Shown in pieces: positions 55,151 through 63,922 of a stretch of DNA of 64,000 nt (position 1 is its first letter; every line of letters starts with the position of its first letter). Origin of the DNA: Dysgonomonas hofstadii (GTDB lineage Bacteria > Bacteroidota > Bacteroidia > Bacteroidales > Dysgonomonadaceae); contig NZ_JACIEP010000015.1 of the NCBI RefSeq assembly GCF_014196915.1, forward strand, positions 30,058-94,057. Reading direction: 5' to 3'. Position numbers and translations under genes: made by a program. The notes below the pieces were generated by a model, which was given only the letters and a program-made list of their open reading frames with translations, had not been told where the DNA came from and did no database searches.

Positions 55151-56080
55151 TTAATATACTATTTTGTTGTACAACTCTGAAAAATTTATTTCATCCAAGT
55201 CTTTTCTTAATAATTCTCCCTCCTTCGAAGAGAACGGGCTTATAGGAGAACGACAATCTCCACAATTTATACCTATGTGGTTCATGATGGCTTTCCCTCC
55301 TCTTACACCACCACCATACTTAATGATAACTTCTACTACTTGTATTGATTTCATCTGTAAATCCCGTGCGGTTTTTAAATCATTTTCCTGCATGGATCTG
55401 AAAATACCATCATAAATTTCAGGAATATAGTTATATGTACTTCCAACTCCTGCAATGGCACCCATTGCCAATCCCGATATAAGGATTTCATCATATCCGT
55501 GTAAAACCTCAAAAGAATGGTCGTCTACATTCAGGCATTGCCCCATTTCCATAAGATTGTTATGTGTAAATTTTGTTCCCATCAGATTAGGTATTCTTTT
55601 CTTTGCTTCTTTCAGGAACTCGTTTACTGGCAGGTTTACTCCTGTCATGGCAGGCATATTGTAATAATAGAACGGTAAAGATGGAGCGGCTTGTGCTATC
55701 GGGACAAAATAGTCGATAAGGTCTGTAACTGACCCAGGTTTGAAAAAAGATGGTGCCAACGAAGAAATGGCATCTGCCTCTACATCCAGAGCATGCTTTG
55801 CTAGTTCTATTGAAGCTTTCTGGCAATTAGAACCAACATGGGCAATTACCTTAAACTCCCTGTTGGCTTCTATAATCCATTTTTCAAGTATGCTTTTACG
55901 CTCTGATACGGTCAAAGAAGAAAATTCCCCTGTTGTTCCGCATACAAAAACACCTTTTATGGGCGTAGAAGCTATCCATTTTGCATATTTTTCTATTTCC
56001 GCCAGATTTACATCTCCATTCTCCTTGAATGGAGTAAAAGTAGCGGCAATCATACCTGTTAGTTTTTCGTGGTTTTTCAT
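55151..56080 (-). CDS. nanA: N-acetylneuraminate lyase
   Basis: 309 residues of the DapA/NAL aldolase fold. GTTGEF (residues 48-53) binds the carboxylate, Tyr140 in YYYNMP and Schiff-base Lys170 in GTKFTHNN are in place, and the spacing of about 30 residues fits the family. The enzyme splits Neu5Ac to ManNAc and pyruvate in the cytosol. It lies 23 bases after the kelch gene and is the third gene of the regulator-led transcript. DHDPS is the alternative, but the sialic acid context supports lyase. No ManNAc epimerase or kinase is nearby. Confidence 0.94.
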   Translation of the reverse strand: MKNHEKLTGMIAATFTPFKENGDVNLAEIEKYAKWIASTPIKGVFVCGTTGEFSSLTVSERKSILEKWIIEANREFKVIAHVGSNCQKASIELAKHALDVEADAISSLAPSFFKPGSVTDLIDYFVPIAQAAPSLPFYYYNMPAMTGVNLPVNEFLKEAKKRIPNLMGTKFTHNNLMEMGQCLNVDDHSFEVLHGYDEILISGLAMGAIAGVGSTYNYIPEIYDGIFRSMQENDLKTARDLQMKSIQVVEVIIKYGGGVRGGKAIMNHIGINCGDCRSPISPFSSKEGELLRKDLDEINFSELYNKIVY

Positions 56081-56103
56081 AATTTGTTTCTAGTTTAGCG
56101 GGT

Positions 56104-57180
56104 TTAGTCACCTTTTTTTATAGTTCCTCTTATTATCTGCGGAGAACGAATTCCAGGCTTAATTTCTCCACTACATAAATAAAAGGTCTCTTTATTAAAC
56201 ATAACAACCGATGTTGTTACCGGTACTGGATATGGGCACGTCGTAAGACTATCCAATATGTTGGTTTTTGTGTCATAAATTCTGACTGCATTAGAAAATC
56301 CAGGATGTTCGGGATTGGTAGGCAGAATCTTATCAACTCCACCCAAGAAGATTATTTTGTCATCCTTCCATGTAATGGCTGTTGCGGCCATCACCGGAAA
56401 ATGTCCGGATAACTTTGTCCACGTATTCTCAACCGGATCAAACCGGAATCCATCGGTGTGCATAATTGTTTCTTCATCCGGGCCATAACTTCTTCCGCTG
56501 AATAAGTATATCATATCATCCTGCGCTGTACATACTGCATATCCCCTGGATGGTCCCGGCCAAGAAGGCAACCTTTTCCATCCGGCATCTGTATTATCTA
56601 TATCAAGTACAAAAAAATGATCTGTAGATTTTTCCTGTATCATTGACTCCTGTCCTCCTGCAATATATATTTTATTATCAATTATAACTCCTGCCATATT
56701 CGCCAGAGGAACGGGTAAAGAAGGATATGCATGTTCGGACGTAATTATTATTGAATCCTCCTTTTTTTGTATAAGTAATATATCCGAATAACATTTCTCC
56801 TTGTCGCAACCTCCTATAAAGAGTAAAGATTCGCCTACCTTAACAGTAACACCATAACCTATTGCCATAGGTAAAAGATCGTTATATATTTTCCATTCTG
56901 AGTCTCTGTTATCTAAAAAAGAATATAACGTGCTCCACCATTTTTTCTGACTACCTGTCCATGGATAGCCAACAGGAAAATTTGCACCTCCGGCAACAAT
57001 TAATTCATCACCAATAAATCCGGAAAAAGCTCCTGCAACTCCTTTATTGTTATTTATACCATCCAAAGAAGGAAGAGTTATGCTATTATCCCAAATGATA
57101 GAGATATTTTTATTGTCCGTTTCAGATTTACAACAAACTAGCCCCATTAATATAATTATTATAAGTTCATAATATTTCAT
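56104..57180 (-). CDS. Cyclically permuted mutarotase-type kelch protein (NanM-like)
   Basis: 358 residues, lipoprotein-type start (MGLVCCKSE). Kelch-type beta-propeller blades recur with Gly-Gly pairs: ELIVAGGANFP, LLFIGGCDKE, KIYIAGGQES, IIFLGGVDK, and MIYLFSGR. The gap pattern and the GVAGAFSGFIGDELIV start match the permuted NanM family. The group speeds interconversion of alpha- and beta-Neu5Ac in the periplasm, helping uptake of the sialidase product. Sits between the GntR regulator and the lyase. Confidence 0.9.
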   Translation of the reverse strand: MKYYELIIIILMGLVCCKSETDNKNISIIWDNSITLPSLDGINNNKGVAGAFSGFIGDELIVAGGANFPVGYPWTGSQKKWWSTLYSFLDNRDSEWKIYNDLLPMAIGYGVTVKVGESLLFIGGCDKEKCYSDILLIQKKEDSIIITSEHAYPSLPVPLANMAGVIIDNKIYIAGGQESMIQEKSTDHFFVLDIDNTDAGWKRLPSWPGPSRGYAVCTAQDDMIYLFSGRSYGPDEETIMHTDGFRFDPVENTWTKLSGHFPVMAATAITWKDDKIIFLGGVDKILPTNPEHPGFSNAVRIYDTKTNILDSLTTCPYPVPVTTSVVMFNKETFYLCSGEIKPGIRSPQIIRGTIKKGD

Positions 57181-57196
57181 GGCTATGGATAATAGC

Positions 57197-57907
57197 TTAG
57201 TTTCGGTTTCTACTGTTCATAAATATTTTATAAACTTTGAAGTGATTCTCTATTGCCTGTTTATATCCGGCTTCATCTCTCTTTTCAATTAATTCGAACA
57301 GATCGGTGTGTGTTACCAATAAATTATTCTGGCTCAATTGTATATTTATAGGTTCAAGAAAATCTTTAAACTTCTCTTTTACAAATAGCATTACGGGATG
57401 TATTATACCCTGGAACTGGGAAATTGTTTTATTTCCTGTTATTTCATATAATTTAGCATGAAAGGAGAATTCGCTTATTGGAGCATATTGGTTATTTCCA
57501 AACTGAATACCGAATTTTATTATTTCCCGTAGCTCATCTATATCTTTTTGTGTTATATTCAAAAATATGTCGCTTGCGCTTCCAATCTCTAAAGCAATCC
57601 TAAATCCCAATATATCAAACAAGGCATCTTCTCCTAGTATCCGGGGATCTACGACTCGCTTCATCCCTCCAAGAATGGACGGCTCTGTCAAGGTCATTCC
57701 TTTCCGTGGCCGCGTATTTATCATTCCCATCATCTTCAATCGGCTCAAGGCCTCCCGAACGACACTACGCGCTACCCCCAATGCTTCTGCCAAATTATTT
57801 TCATTAGGAATATGGTCTCCACATTTAAGATTTTTCTCCTTAAAATATGTAAGTAAACGGTCTTCAACCTGATCAACTAAAGTAATAGGATTGTCTTGCA
57901 ATTTCAT
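57197..57907 (-). CDS. GntR-family regulator with FCD domain (FadR/NanR-like)
   Basis: 236 residues. The winged helix covers about residues 10-80 (ENNLAEALGVARSVVREALSR, with LKMMGMINTRPRKGM as the wing). The FCD domain follows (RIALEIGSASDIF, SFHAKLYEITGN with a metal-binding His, and NHFKVYKIF near the end). Such regulators sense a small acid or sugar and usually repress their own locus. A palindrome matching the FadR-type TTGT-N3-ACAA operator lies 22 bases upstream of the start, so autoregulation and control of the sialic acid genes are likely. Confidence 0.93.
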   Translation of the reverse strand: MKLQDNPITLVDQVEDRLLTYFKEKNLKCGDHIPNENNLAEALGVARSVVREALSRLKMMGMINTRPRKGMTLTEPSILGGMKRVVDPRILGEDALFDILGFRIALEIGSASDIFLNITQKDIDELREIIKFGIQFGNNQYAPISEFSFHAKLYEITGNKTISQFQGIIHPVMLFVKEKFKDFLEPINIQLSQNNLLVTHTDLFELIEKRDEAGYKQAIENHFKVYKIFMNSRNRN

Positions 57908-57929
57908 AGTATGATTTATATAATTAATC

Positions 57930-57948
57930 TTATTTGTCTGACAAATAA
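57930..57948. promoter_or_regulatory. FadR-type operator palindrome upstream of the GntR gene
   Basis: TTATTTGTCTGACAAATAA is a perfect 9-bp palindrome around a central T and contains TTGTCTGACAA, matching the TTGT-N3-ACAA consensus of the FadR subfamily. It lies 22 bases before the regulator's start. Confidence 0.7.
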
Positions 57949-58061
57949 AAACAATATAAATAACAAATCAAGTTAAAATATGTAAATAAAAAGAATTTCT
58001 GTTGTAAAACATAAAATAACTCCCTTTTTGATTTAGAAGCTGGAAACAATATAGCCTCACC

Positions 58062-58217
58062 CTATGCTGCCCATACATACGGTATATTCGGTGTCAAGTC
58101 AAAATGAGACCTATCTACAAAATAAAGATCAATATATCCTTGTTTATGAATCTTCAAAAGTTCGTAAAGCTGCTCTTGTTTGGTCTCAAATTCAATCTTA
58201 TTGAGAAGTTTTATCAA
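58062..58217 (-). pseudogene. IS630-family transposase remnant
   Basis: A minus-strand frame of 51 codons reads LLNKIEFETKQEQLYELL and then IDLYFVDRSHFDLTPNIPY with a VWAA end. This is the DDE-domain signature of IS630-type transposases (a YF.DE..F.L.P..PY.W pattern), but the Glu after the catalytic Asp is Arg here and no complete gene or terminal inverted repeat is present. It is a decayed fragment, and it lies inside a 1-kb zone of gene remnants. Confidence 0.7.
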
Positions 58218-58219
58218 TG

Positions 58220-58735
58220 ATGTCCTCAACTTTTGATCTTTCTTCTTCTTATAATCTTAAACCAATGCTCAACAAGGCTTTTATAAGAGTATCTGAACAA
58301 ACAAAAGGGAAAGTAGGAATTATACAAGGCGATATACGTGAAGTTTCTCTTAGCAAAGGTTCTTTTGATATTATCCTTGCCGGAGCTGTATTATATCATC
58401 TCAGGGAGAACCGGGATTGGGAACAGGCTTTCAAAAATTATATGAATTACTAAAACCCGGAGGCTGTTTAATGATATCGGATTTGATAACTCAGAATATG
58501 GAAGTCCTAAATGAATATACATGGGAGAAAGATGGTGGCTATCTGGAAAGTATAAACGGAAAAAATACAGAGAACAAGTATTGGCCTATGTAGAAAAAGA
58601 AGATTCTCCAAGATCGATAAATTATCAATTAGACCTGATGAAAAAAGTAGGATTCGACAGAGTGGATATACTACATAAGAATATGTTTTTCAGTATTTTA
58701 TGGGGGGGGGTATCAAAGACTAAACTTATGATAAA
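58220..58735 (+). pseudogene. SAM-dependent methyltransferase remnant, multiply frameshifted
   Basis: Three frames in succession give the second half of a class I methyltransferase: GDIREVSLSKGSFDIILAG with VLYHLREN, then LYELLKPGGCLMISDL, then YVEKEDSPRSINYQLDLM and VGFDRVDILH. The glycine-rich SAM motif I is missing, so the N-terminus is lost next to the transposase remnant. Both frame changes fall at A-runs (58433-58437 and 58560-58565). A run of nine G lies at 58702-58710. Decay is the simplest explanation, with homopolymer sequence error as the alternative. Confidence 0.75.
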
Positions 58736-58912
58736 GTTGAAAAATATACTATTGCTCTCATGCTTATTGTTTTTTCCCTGTATTTAGTCTCATCCACGAT
58801 AAAGGGTAAAATAGTGAAAATAACGGATGGTGATTCTGTTACAGTTCTCACCGAAGACAAGGCGTCGCTTACAGAAACACTCATATATATAATAATACCT
58901 AAGATTTCATAA
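58728..58912 (+). pseudogene. Staphylococcal-nuclease-like gene fragment
   Basis: A signal-peptide-like start (MIKLKNILLLSCLLFF) runs into a frame change, and the next frame reads SSTIKGKIVKITDGDSVTVL, the beginning of an SNase (thermonuclease) domain. It ends after about 50 residues, far short of the catalytic Arg-Glu-Arg residues, so no activity is possible. The 184 bases between its end and the MFS start hold nothing recognisable. Confidence 0.65.
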
Positions 58913-59096
58913 ATTTTCAATATTCCAGTTAGGGTTCTAGCTCAATGAAGTGTCTTAAATACAAGAATTGTCTGAACCTGTCAAAAGCAAATTAATACTA
59001 AAAGGAGAGAATTTAAAGATGTATTGACAGCTGATCGTAACAAAAATGATAAAAAACTATTACTGTTTCTTATGTAACCTTAAATATATATATCAT

Positions 59097-60395
59097 ATGC
59101 AAATAAAAACAACTAATCCGTTAAAGTGGGTACCGAGCGTTTACTTCGGCATGGGATTACCCTTTGTGATGGTTCAACTGGTTTCGGTCATCATGTTCTC
59201 TGAAATGGGCATATCCGATGCCAAAATCGCCTTCTGGACATCGCTGGTTATTCTTCCCTGGAGCCTGAAGCCGCTGTGGAGTCCTTTTCTGGAGATGTTC
59301 AAGACAAAGAAGTATTTTGTTGTGGGCACTCAGATGGTCACCGGAATCTGCTTTGCGCTGGTAGCCTTAAGCCTGCCACTACCCGATTTCTTTACCTATG
59401 CCATCGCGCTCATGGGCGTTATAGCCTTTAGCGGTGCCACACACGACATAGCTACCGACGGGGTGTATATGACCGAACTCGATACCAGGACCCAGTCAAA
59501 ATATATCGGCTGGCAGGGAGCTTTCTTCAATATAGCAAAGGTTGTAGCCAACGGGGGGCTTGTTTTCCTGGCGGGCATGCTCAAAAACAGTATGGGCGTT
59601 GTCAATGCATGGATGCTTATCATGGGCGTATGTGCTGCGGTTATGATTCTGTTGAGCCTGTGGCATAGCAAGGTGCTGCCTACAGGTGGGAAATCTGCCG
59701 CTCAGATCAGTACTGCAAAAGAAGGATGGGCTTCCTTTAAAAACGTCTTTACTACTTTCTTTAAAAAGGAAAATATCGCTTTCTATATTATTTTCATCAT
59801 CTTATACAGACTTGCCGAAGGGCTCGCGATCAAGATCCTGCCCCTTTTCCTGAAAGCACCTGTCGAAAATGGCGGGCTAGGGCTCGAAGTAAGCCAGATA
59901 GGGCTTATCAACGGCACATTCGGGGCGATTGCATTTATAGTGGGTTCCATACTCGCCGGGTATTATATTTCAGCCAAAGGGCTACGCAAAACACTGTTCA
60001 CGCTTTGCTGCGCCATAAATCTTCCGTTTCTGATCTACCTGCTGCTTGCCATATTCCAGCCGTCCAATATCTTTCTTATCGGTTCTGCCGTAGTCTGTGA
60101 GTACTTCGGTTACGGGTTTGGTTTCGTCGGGCTTACTTTATTTATGATGCAACAGGTAGCGCCCGGCCAGCACAAAATGGCACATTATGCATTTGCGTCG
60201 GGAGTAATGAACCTGGGATATATGTTTGCCGGCATGGTAAGCGGTATGCTGAGCGACTGGCTGGGTTATAAACAGTTTTTCATAGTAGTAGCCATTGCTA
60301 TGATCCCCGCCCTGATCGTTTCACGCATTATTCCATTTAAATATCCTGACAGGGATGAATCCGAGAAAGACGTTTTAACAGAGGAAATCAAATAA
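59097..60395 (+). CDS. MFS transporter, AmpG-like, of the mannoside cluster
   Basis: 432 residues from the ATG at 59097 (MQIKTTNPLKWVPSVYFGMGLPF); a frame to 59046 would add a poor extension. Twelve helices are predicted, with LVILPWSLKPLWSPFLEMFK and FSGATHDIATDGVYM typical of the AmpG/PAT-like MFS group. Relatives carry oligosaccharides or muropeptides across the inner membrane. Its place before GH130 and GH92 genes suggests import of a mannosyl-GlcNAc disaccharide. A large imperfect palindrome lies downstream. Confidence 0.88.
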   Translation: MQIKTTNPLKWVPSVYFGMGLPFVMVQLVSVIMFSEMGISDAKIAFWTSLVILPWSLKPLWSPFLEMFKTKKYFVVGTQMVTGICFALVALSLPLPDFFTYAIALMGVIAFSGATHDIATDGVYMTELDTRTQSKYIGWQGAFFNIAKVVANGGLVFLAGMLKNSMGVVNAWMLIMGVCAAVMILLSLWHSKVLPTGGKSAAQISTAKEGWASFKNVFTTFFKKENIAFYIIFIILYRLAEGLAIKILPLFLKAPVENGGLGLEVSQIGLINGTFGAIAFIVGSILAGYYISAKGLRKTLFTLCCAINLPFLIYLLLAIFQPSNIFLIGSAVVCEYFGYGFGFVGLTLFMMQQVAPGQHKMAHYAFASGVMNLGYMFAGMVSGMLSDWLGYKQFFIVVAIAMIPALIVSRIIPFKYPDRDESEKDVLTEEIK

Positions 60396-60418
60396 ATATA
60401 TAAACCATGAAAATCAAT

Positions 60419-60532
60419 AGTCAGAGAAGTTAAGTAGTTATCAGTTGCTTCACAATTTAGCAGTTAGGTAGTAAATAATACTTTAACTCCTTAACTACTA
60501 ATAAGTGAAACGAATGATGATTTCTCTGACTA
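60419..60532. repeat. Large imperfect inverted repeat between the MFS and GH130 genes
   Basis: Outer arms share TAGTCAGAGAA and TTCTCTGACTA and extend inward with mismatches to TTGCTTCAC and GTGAAACG. An inner segment AGTAGTTA pairs with TAACTACT. It fills the 162-base gap and could attenuate or stabilise the transcript. Confidence 0.6.
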
Positions 60533-60557
60533 CTGATCAAAACTAACAATCAAGATT

Positions 60558-61559
60558 ATGACAGGTAAACTTAAAATGGAAGGGCAGCCGTTGGCAGGAC
60601 TGCCCTGGGAAGACCGTCCGGCAGGATGTAAAGACGTAATGTGGCGCTATTCGGCCAACCCGATAATCGGGCGTTATCATATTCCGTCCTCCAACAGTAT
60701 TTTCAACAGTGCAGTCGTACCATTCAAGGATGGCTATGCCGGTGTTTTCCGCTGCGACAACAAAGCTGTCCAGATGAATATCTTTGCCGGATTCAGCAAG
60801 GATGGAATAAACTGGGATATCGAACATGAACCGATCCGCTTCAAAGCCGGCAATACGGAGATGATAGATTCGGACTATAAATACGATCCACGGGTGACAT
60901 GGATCGAAGACCGTTACTGGATCACCTGGTGCAACGGTTATCATGGACCAACTATCGGTATAGCCTACACTTTCGACTTCAAGGAATTCTTCCAGTGCGA
61001 AAATGCTTTCCTTCCCTTCAACCGCAACGGCGTGTTATTCCCGCAAAAGATAGACGGTAAATATGCCATGCTCAGCCGTCCCAGCGATAACGGACATACG
61101 CCGTTCGGCGATATCTATATCAGCTACAGCCCGGATATGAAATATTGGGGTGAGCACCGTTGTGTGATGAAAGTTACCCCCTTCCCCGAATCGGCATGGC
61201 AATGCACAAAAATAGGGGCAGGTTCGGTCCCTATCCTCACAGAAGAGGGCTGGTTGATGTTTTACCACGGGGTTATAACCACCTGCAACGGATTCCGTTA
61301 CTCGATGGGAGCAGCTATTCTGGATAAAGACAATCCGGCAAAGGTACTATACCGCACCCGTGCTTATCTGCTGGCTCCGGCAGCACCTTATGAGATGCAG
61401 GGCGATGTTCCCAATGTTGTGTTTCCTTGTGCCTCCTTGTATGATGCGACCACAGGCCGCGTAGCCGTTTATTATGGTTGTGCCGATACTGTTGTCGGAA
61501 TGGCGTTCGGGTATGCCCATGAAATTATAGAGTTCACTAAAAAGAATAATATCGTATAA
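60558..61559 (+). CDS. Glycoside hydrolase family 130 (beta-mannoside phosphorylase type)
   Basis: 333 residues of the five-bladed propeller. [18 protein letters not shown], the catalytic-region segment [15 protein letters not shown] (Asp110 the candidate general acid) and [16 protein letters not shown] are characteristic. GH130 members phosphorolyse beta-mannosyl linkages, and the length and [20 protein letters not shown] segment are typical of the mannosyl-1,4-GlcNAc phosphorylase subgroup (UhgbMP type) used to cut the N-glycan core. Cytosolic (no signal). Followed after 16 bases by GH92. Confidence 0.93.
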   Translation: MTGKLKMEGQPLAGLPWEDRPAGCKDVMWRYSANPIIGRYHIPSSNSIFNSAVVPFKDGYAGVFRCDNKAVQMNIFAGFSKDGINWDIEHEPIRFKAGNTEMIDSDYKYDPRVTWIEDRYWITWCNGYHGPTIGIAYTFDFKEFFQCENAFLPFNRNGVLFPQKIDGKYAMLSRPSDNGHTPFGDIYISYSPDMKYWGEHRCVMKVTPFPESAWQCTKIGAGSVPILTEEGWLMFYHGVITTCNGFRYSMGAAILDKDNPAKVLYRTRAYLLAPAAPYEMQGDVPNVVFPCASLYDATTGRVAVYYGCADTVVGMAFGYAHEIIEFTKKNNIV

Positions 61560-61575
61560 TTCTGAAGAATAATTG

Positions 61576-63906
61576 ATGATGAGAAGACGTTTCGCTTTAG
61601 TAATTGCAATTATCACTGCAACGGTTTCATTATATTCCCAGGATAAACAGCCTGTCGATTGGGTAGACCCTTTTATCGGGACTACTAATTTCGGGACAAC
61701 CAACCCGGGGGCAGTCGTGCCCAATGGCATGATGTCTGTTGTTCCGTTTAATGTAATGGGCTCTGCTGATAATAAATACGATAAAGATGCCCGTTGGTGG
61801 TCTACACCTTATGAACACCACAATGTCTTTTTCACAGGATATTCCCATGTCAACCTGAGTGGCGTAGGCTGCCCCGATCTGGGCTCGCTGCTGTTGATGC
61901 CTACCACAGGCGAACTCGAGGTGGATTATTCCAAGTATGGAAGTAAATACACTGGGGAAAAGGCATCACCCGGATATTACACCAATCAACTTACAAAGTA
62001 CAATATCTTAACGGAAGTGACATCTACCTCCCGTGTAGGTTTTCACCGTTATACATTTCCCGCGGGGCAGGCCAATATACTTCTCAATCTCGGACAGGGA
62101 CTTACCAATGAAACGGGTGCATTTGTCCGGTTCAACGGTACTGACGAAGTCGAAGGTATGAAGATGCTGGGAACGTTCTGCTACAATCCGAAAGCAATCT
62201 TTCCTATCTATTTTGTAATGCGTATCGTTGATAAAGTTCCTGTAAAAAGTGGTCTTTGGAAGAAGCAGCGCCCGATGGAGGGAGTTAAAGGCCAGTGGGA
62301 TCAGGATCACGGACGTTATAAAATATATGAAGGATATAATAAAGATATAGCAGGGGATGATGTTGGGGCATGGTTTACATTCGATGTAGCCGCCGGAGAA
62401 CAAATAGAGGTGCAGATTGGCGTTTCATTCGTCAGTATAGAAAACGCCCGGCTCAATCTCAGAGCAGAAACGGAAGACAAACATTTTGACGCCATATCTG
62501 CCGAAGCCCGCGAGAGTTGGAACAGCGACCTGTCACGTATACTGGTTGAAGGTGGAACCGATGAGCAGAAAACAGTGTTTTATACAGCACTCTATCATAC
62601 GCTGATACATCCGAATGTATTGAATGATGTCAACGGGGAGTATCCGGCCATGGAGGGGAATAAAATCCTCAAGACGGATAACACCCGTTATACAGTCTTT
62701 TCCCTGTGGGATACTTACCGCAACCTCCATCAGCTGATGACGCTTGTCTGGCCCGGCCGGCAAACAGATATGGTGCGGTCAATGATCGGTATGTACGAAG
62801 AATGGGGCTGGATGCCTAAGTGGGAACTATACGGACGCGAGACATGGACAATGGAAGGCGATCCTTCTATCCCTGTCATAGCAGATACCTGGCTGAAAGG
62901 CTTGCGTGAATTCGATATTGAAACCGCATACGAAGCCTTCCATAAATCGGCAACGATGCCCGGCATAACCTATACAACCGATACGGTAAGGAAAGGAGGC
63001 GCGCTTCCCGATTCTTATTACGCATTGCTCAAAGGGGACTTTAACCGTATGCGCCCCGACAACAATGACTATATGAAACTGGGATATGTGCCCCTGCGCA
63101 GCGAATTCGACAATTCGGTTTCCCATGCACTGGAATATTACATAGCCGACTACTCATTATCCCTCTTGGCGGATGCCTTGGGTAAGAAGGATGATGCCAC
63201 CCTTTTCAAGAAACGGTCTTTAGGCTATAAACACTATTATTCACCCGAATATGGCACTTTCCGCCCTATATTGCCCAATGGGAAATTCCTCTCTCCTTTC
63301 GATCCCCAACGGGGCATGAATTTTGAAGAAAATCCGGGTTTTCATGAGGGTAGCGCATGGAATTATACGTTTTATGTTCCTCACGATGTCAATGGACTAG
63401 CAACACTTATGGGAGGGAAGAAGAAGTTTGTTGACAAACTGGAAATGGTATTCGATAAAGGATATTACGATCCGGCCAATGAACCGGATATCGCCTATCC
63501 ATATCTTTTCAGCCGCTTTAAAGGGGAGGAATGGCGTACCCAGCATCACGTACGACGTCTGCTGGACAAGCATTATACCACAAAACCAGACGGTATACCT
63601 GGTAATGATGATGCCGGAACGATGTCCGCCTGGGCTGTATTCAGTATGATGGGTTTCTATCCCGATTGTTCGGGAGAACCATACTACACGCTGACAAGCC
63701 CAGTATTTGACCGGATAACAATAAAGCTCGACCAGCGTTATTGGAATCAGGGAGAATTGGTTATCGAAGCAAAGCGAGATAAACCGGGTGATATATATAT
63801 AAAAGATATGACCCTGAATGGCAAGACCCTCCGGAATTACCGTATTTCCCATAATGAACTTATTAATGGAAAAAGACTCTCCATTAATCTGACATCACAA
63901 AAATAA
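61576..63906 (+). CDS. Glycoside hydrolase family 92 alpha-mannosidase
   Basis: 776 residues from the ATG at 61576, preceded by an in-frame TTG that is not needed. Signal peptide to about residue 20. The N-terminal beta-sandwich (DPFIGTTNFGTTNPGA) is followed by the (alpha/alpha)6 domain. GH92 motifs: FFTGYSHVNLSGVGC, TVFSLWDTYRNLH, and NEPDIAYPYLF with the catalytic-site GNDDAGTMSAW. These Ca-dependent enzymes trim alpha-1,2 or other alpha-mannose from N-glycans outside the cytoplasm. It is the third gene of the mannoside transcript. Confidence 0.96.
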   Translation: MMRRRFALVIAIITATVSLYSQDKQPVDWVDPFIGTTNFGTTNPGAVVPNGMMSVVPFNVMGSADNKYDKDARWWSTPYEHHNVFFTGYSHVNLSGVGCPDLGSLLLMPTTGELEVDYSKYGSKYTGEKASPGYYTNQLTKYNILTEVTSTSRVGFHRYTFPAGQANILLNLGQGLTNETGAFVRFNGTDEVEGMKMLGTFCYNPKAIFPIYFVMRIVDKVPVKSGLWKKQRPMEGVKGQWDQDHGRYKIYEGYNKDIAGDDVGAWFTFDVAAGEQIEVQIGVSFVSIENARLNLRAETEDKHFDAISAEARESWNSDLSRILVEGGTDEQKTVFYTALYHTLIHPNVLNDVNGEYPAMEGNKILKTDNTRYTVFSLWDTYRNLHQLMTLVWPGRQTDMVRSMIGMYEEWGWMPKWELYGRETWTMEGDPSIPVIADTWLKGLREFDIETAYEAFHKSATMPGITYTTDTVRKGGALPDSYYALLKGDFNRMRPDNNDYMKLGYVPLRSEFDNSVSHALEYYIADYSLSLLADALGKKDDATLFKKRSLGYKHYYSPEYGTFRPILPNGKFLSPFDPQRGMNFEENPGFHEGSAWNYTFYVPHDVNGLATLMGGKKKFVDKLEMVFDKGYYDPANEPDIAYPYLFSRFKGEEWRTQHHVRRLLDKHYTTKPDGIPGNDDAGTMSAWAVFSMMGFYPDCSGEPYYTLTSPVFDRITIKLDQRYWNQGELVIEAKRDKPGDIYIKDMTLNGKTLRNYRISHNELINGKRLSINLTSQK

Positions 63907-63922
63907 AAACCATAATACTACA

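Noticed and set aside
55164..55174. TTGTTGTACAA as a second GntR operator
   Set aside because: Matches the half-sites but lies inside the lyase coding end (Leu-Tyr-Asn codons) 340 bases from the sialidase start; likely chance.
60543..60944. 133-residue minus-strand frame over the GH130 gene
   Set aside because: Complete overlap with a strongly supported glycosidase gene; shadow frame.
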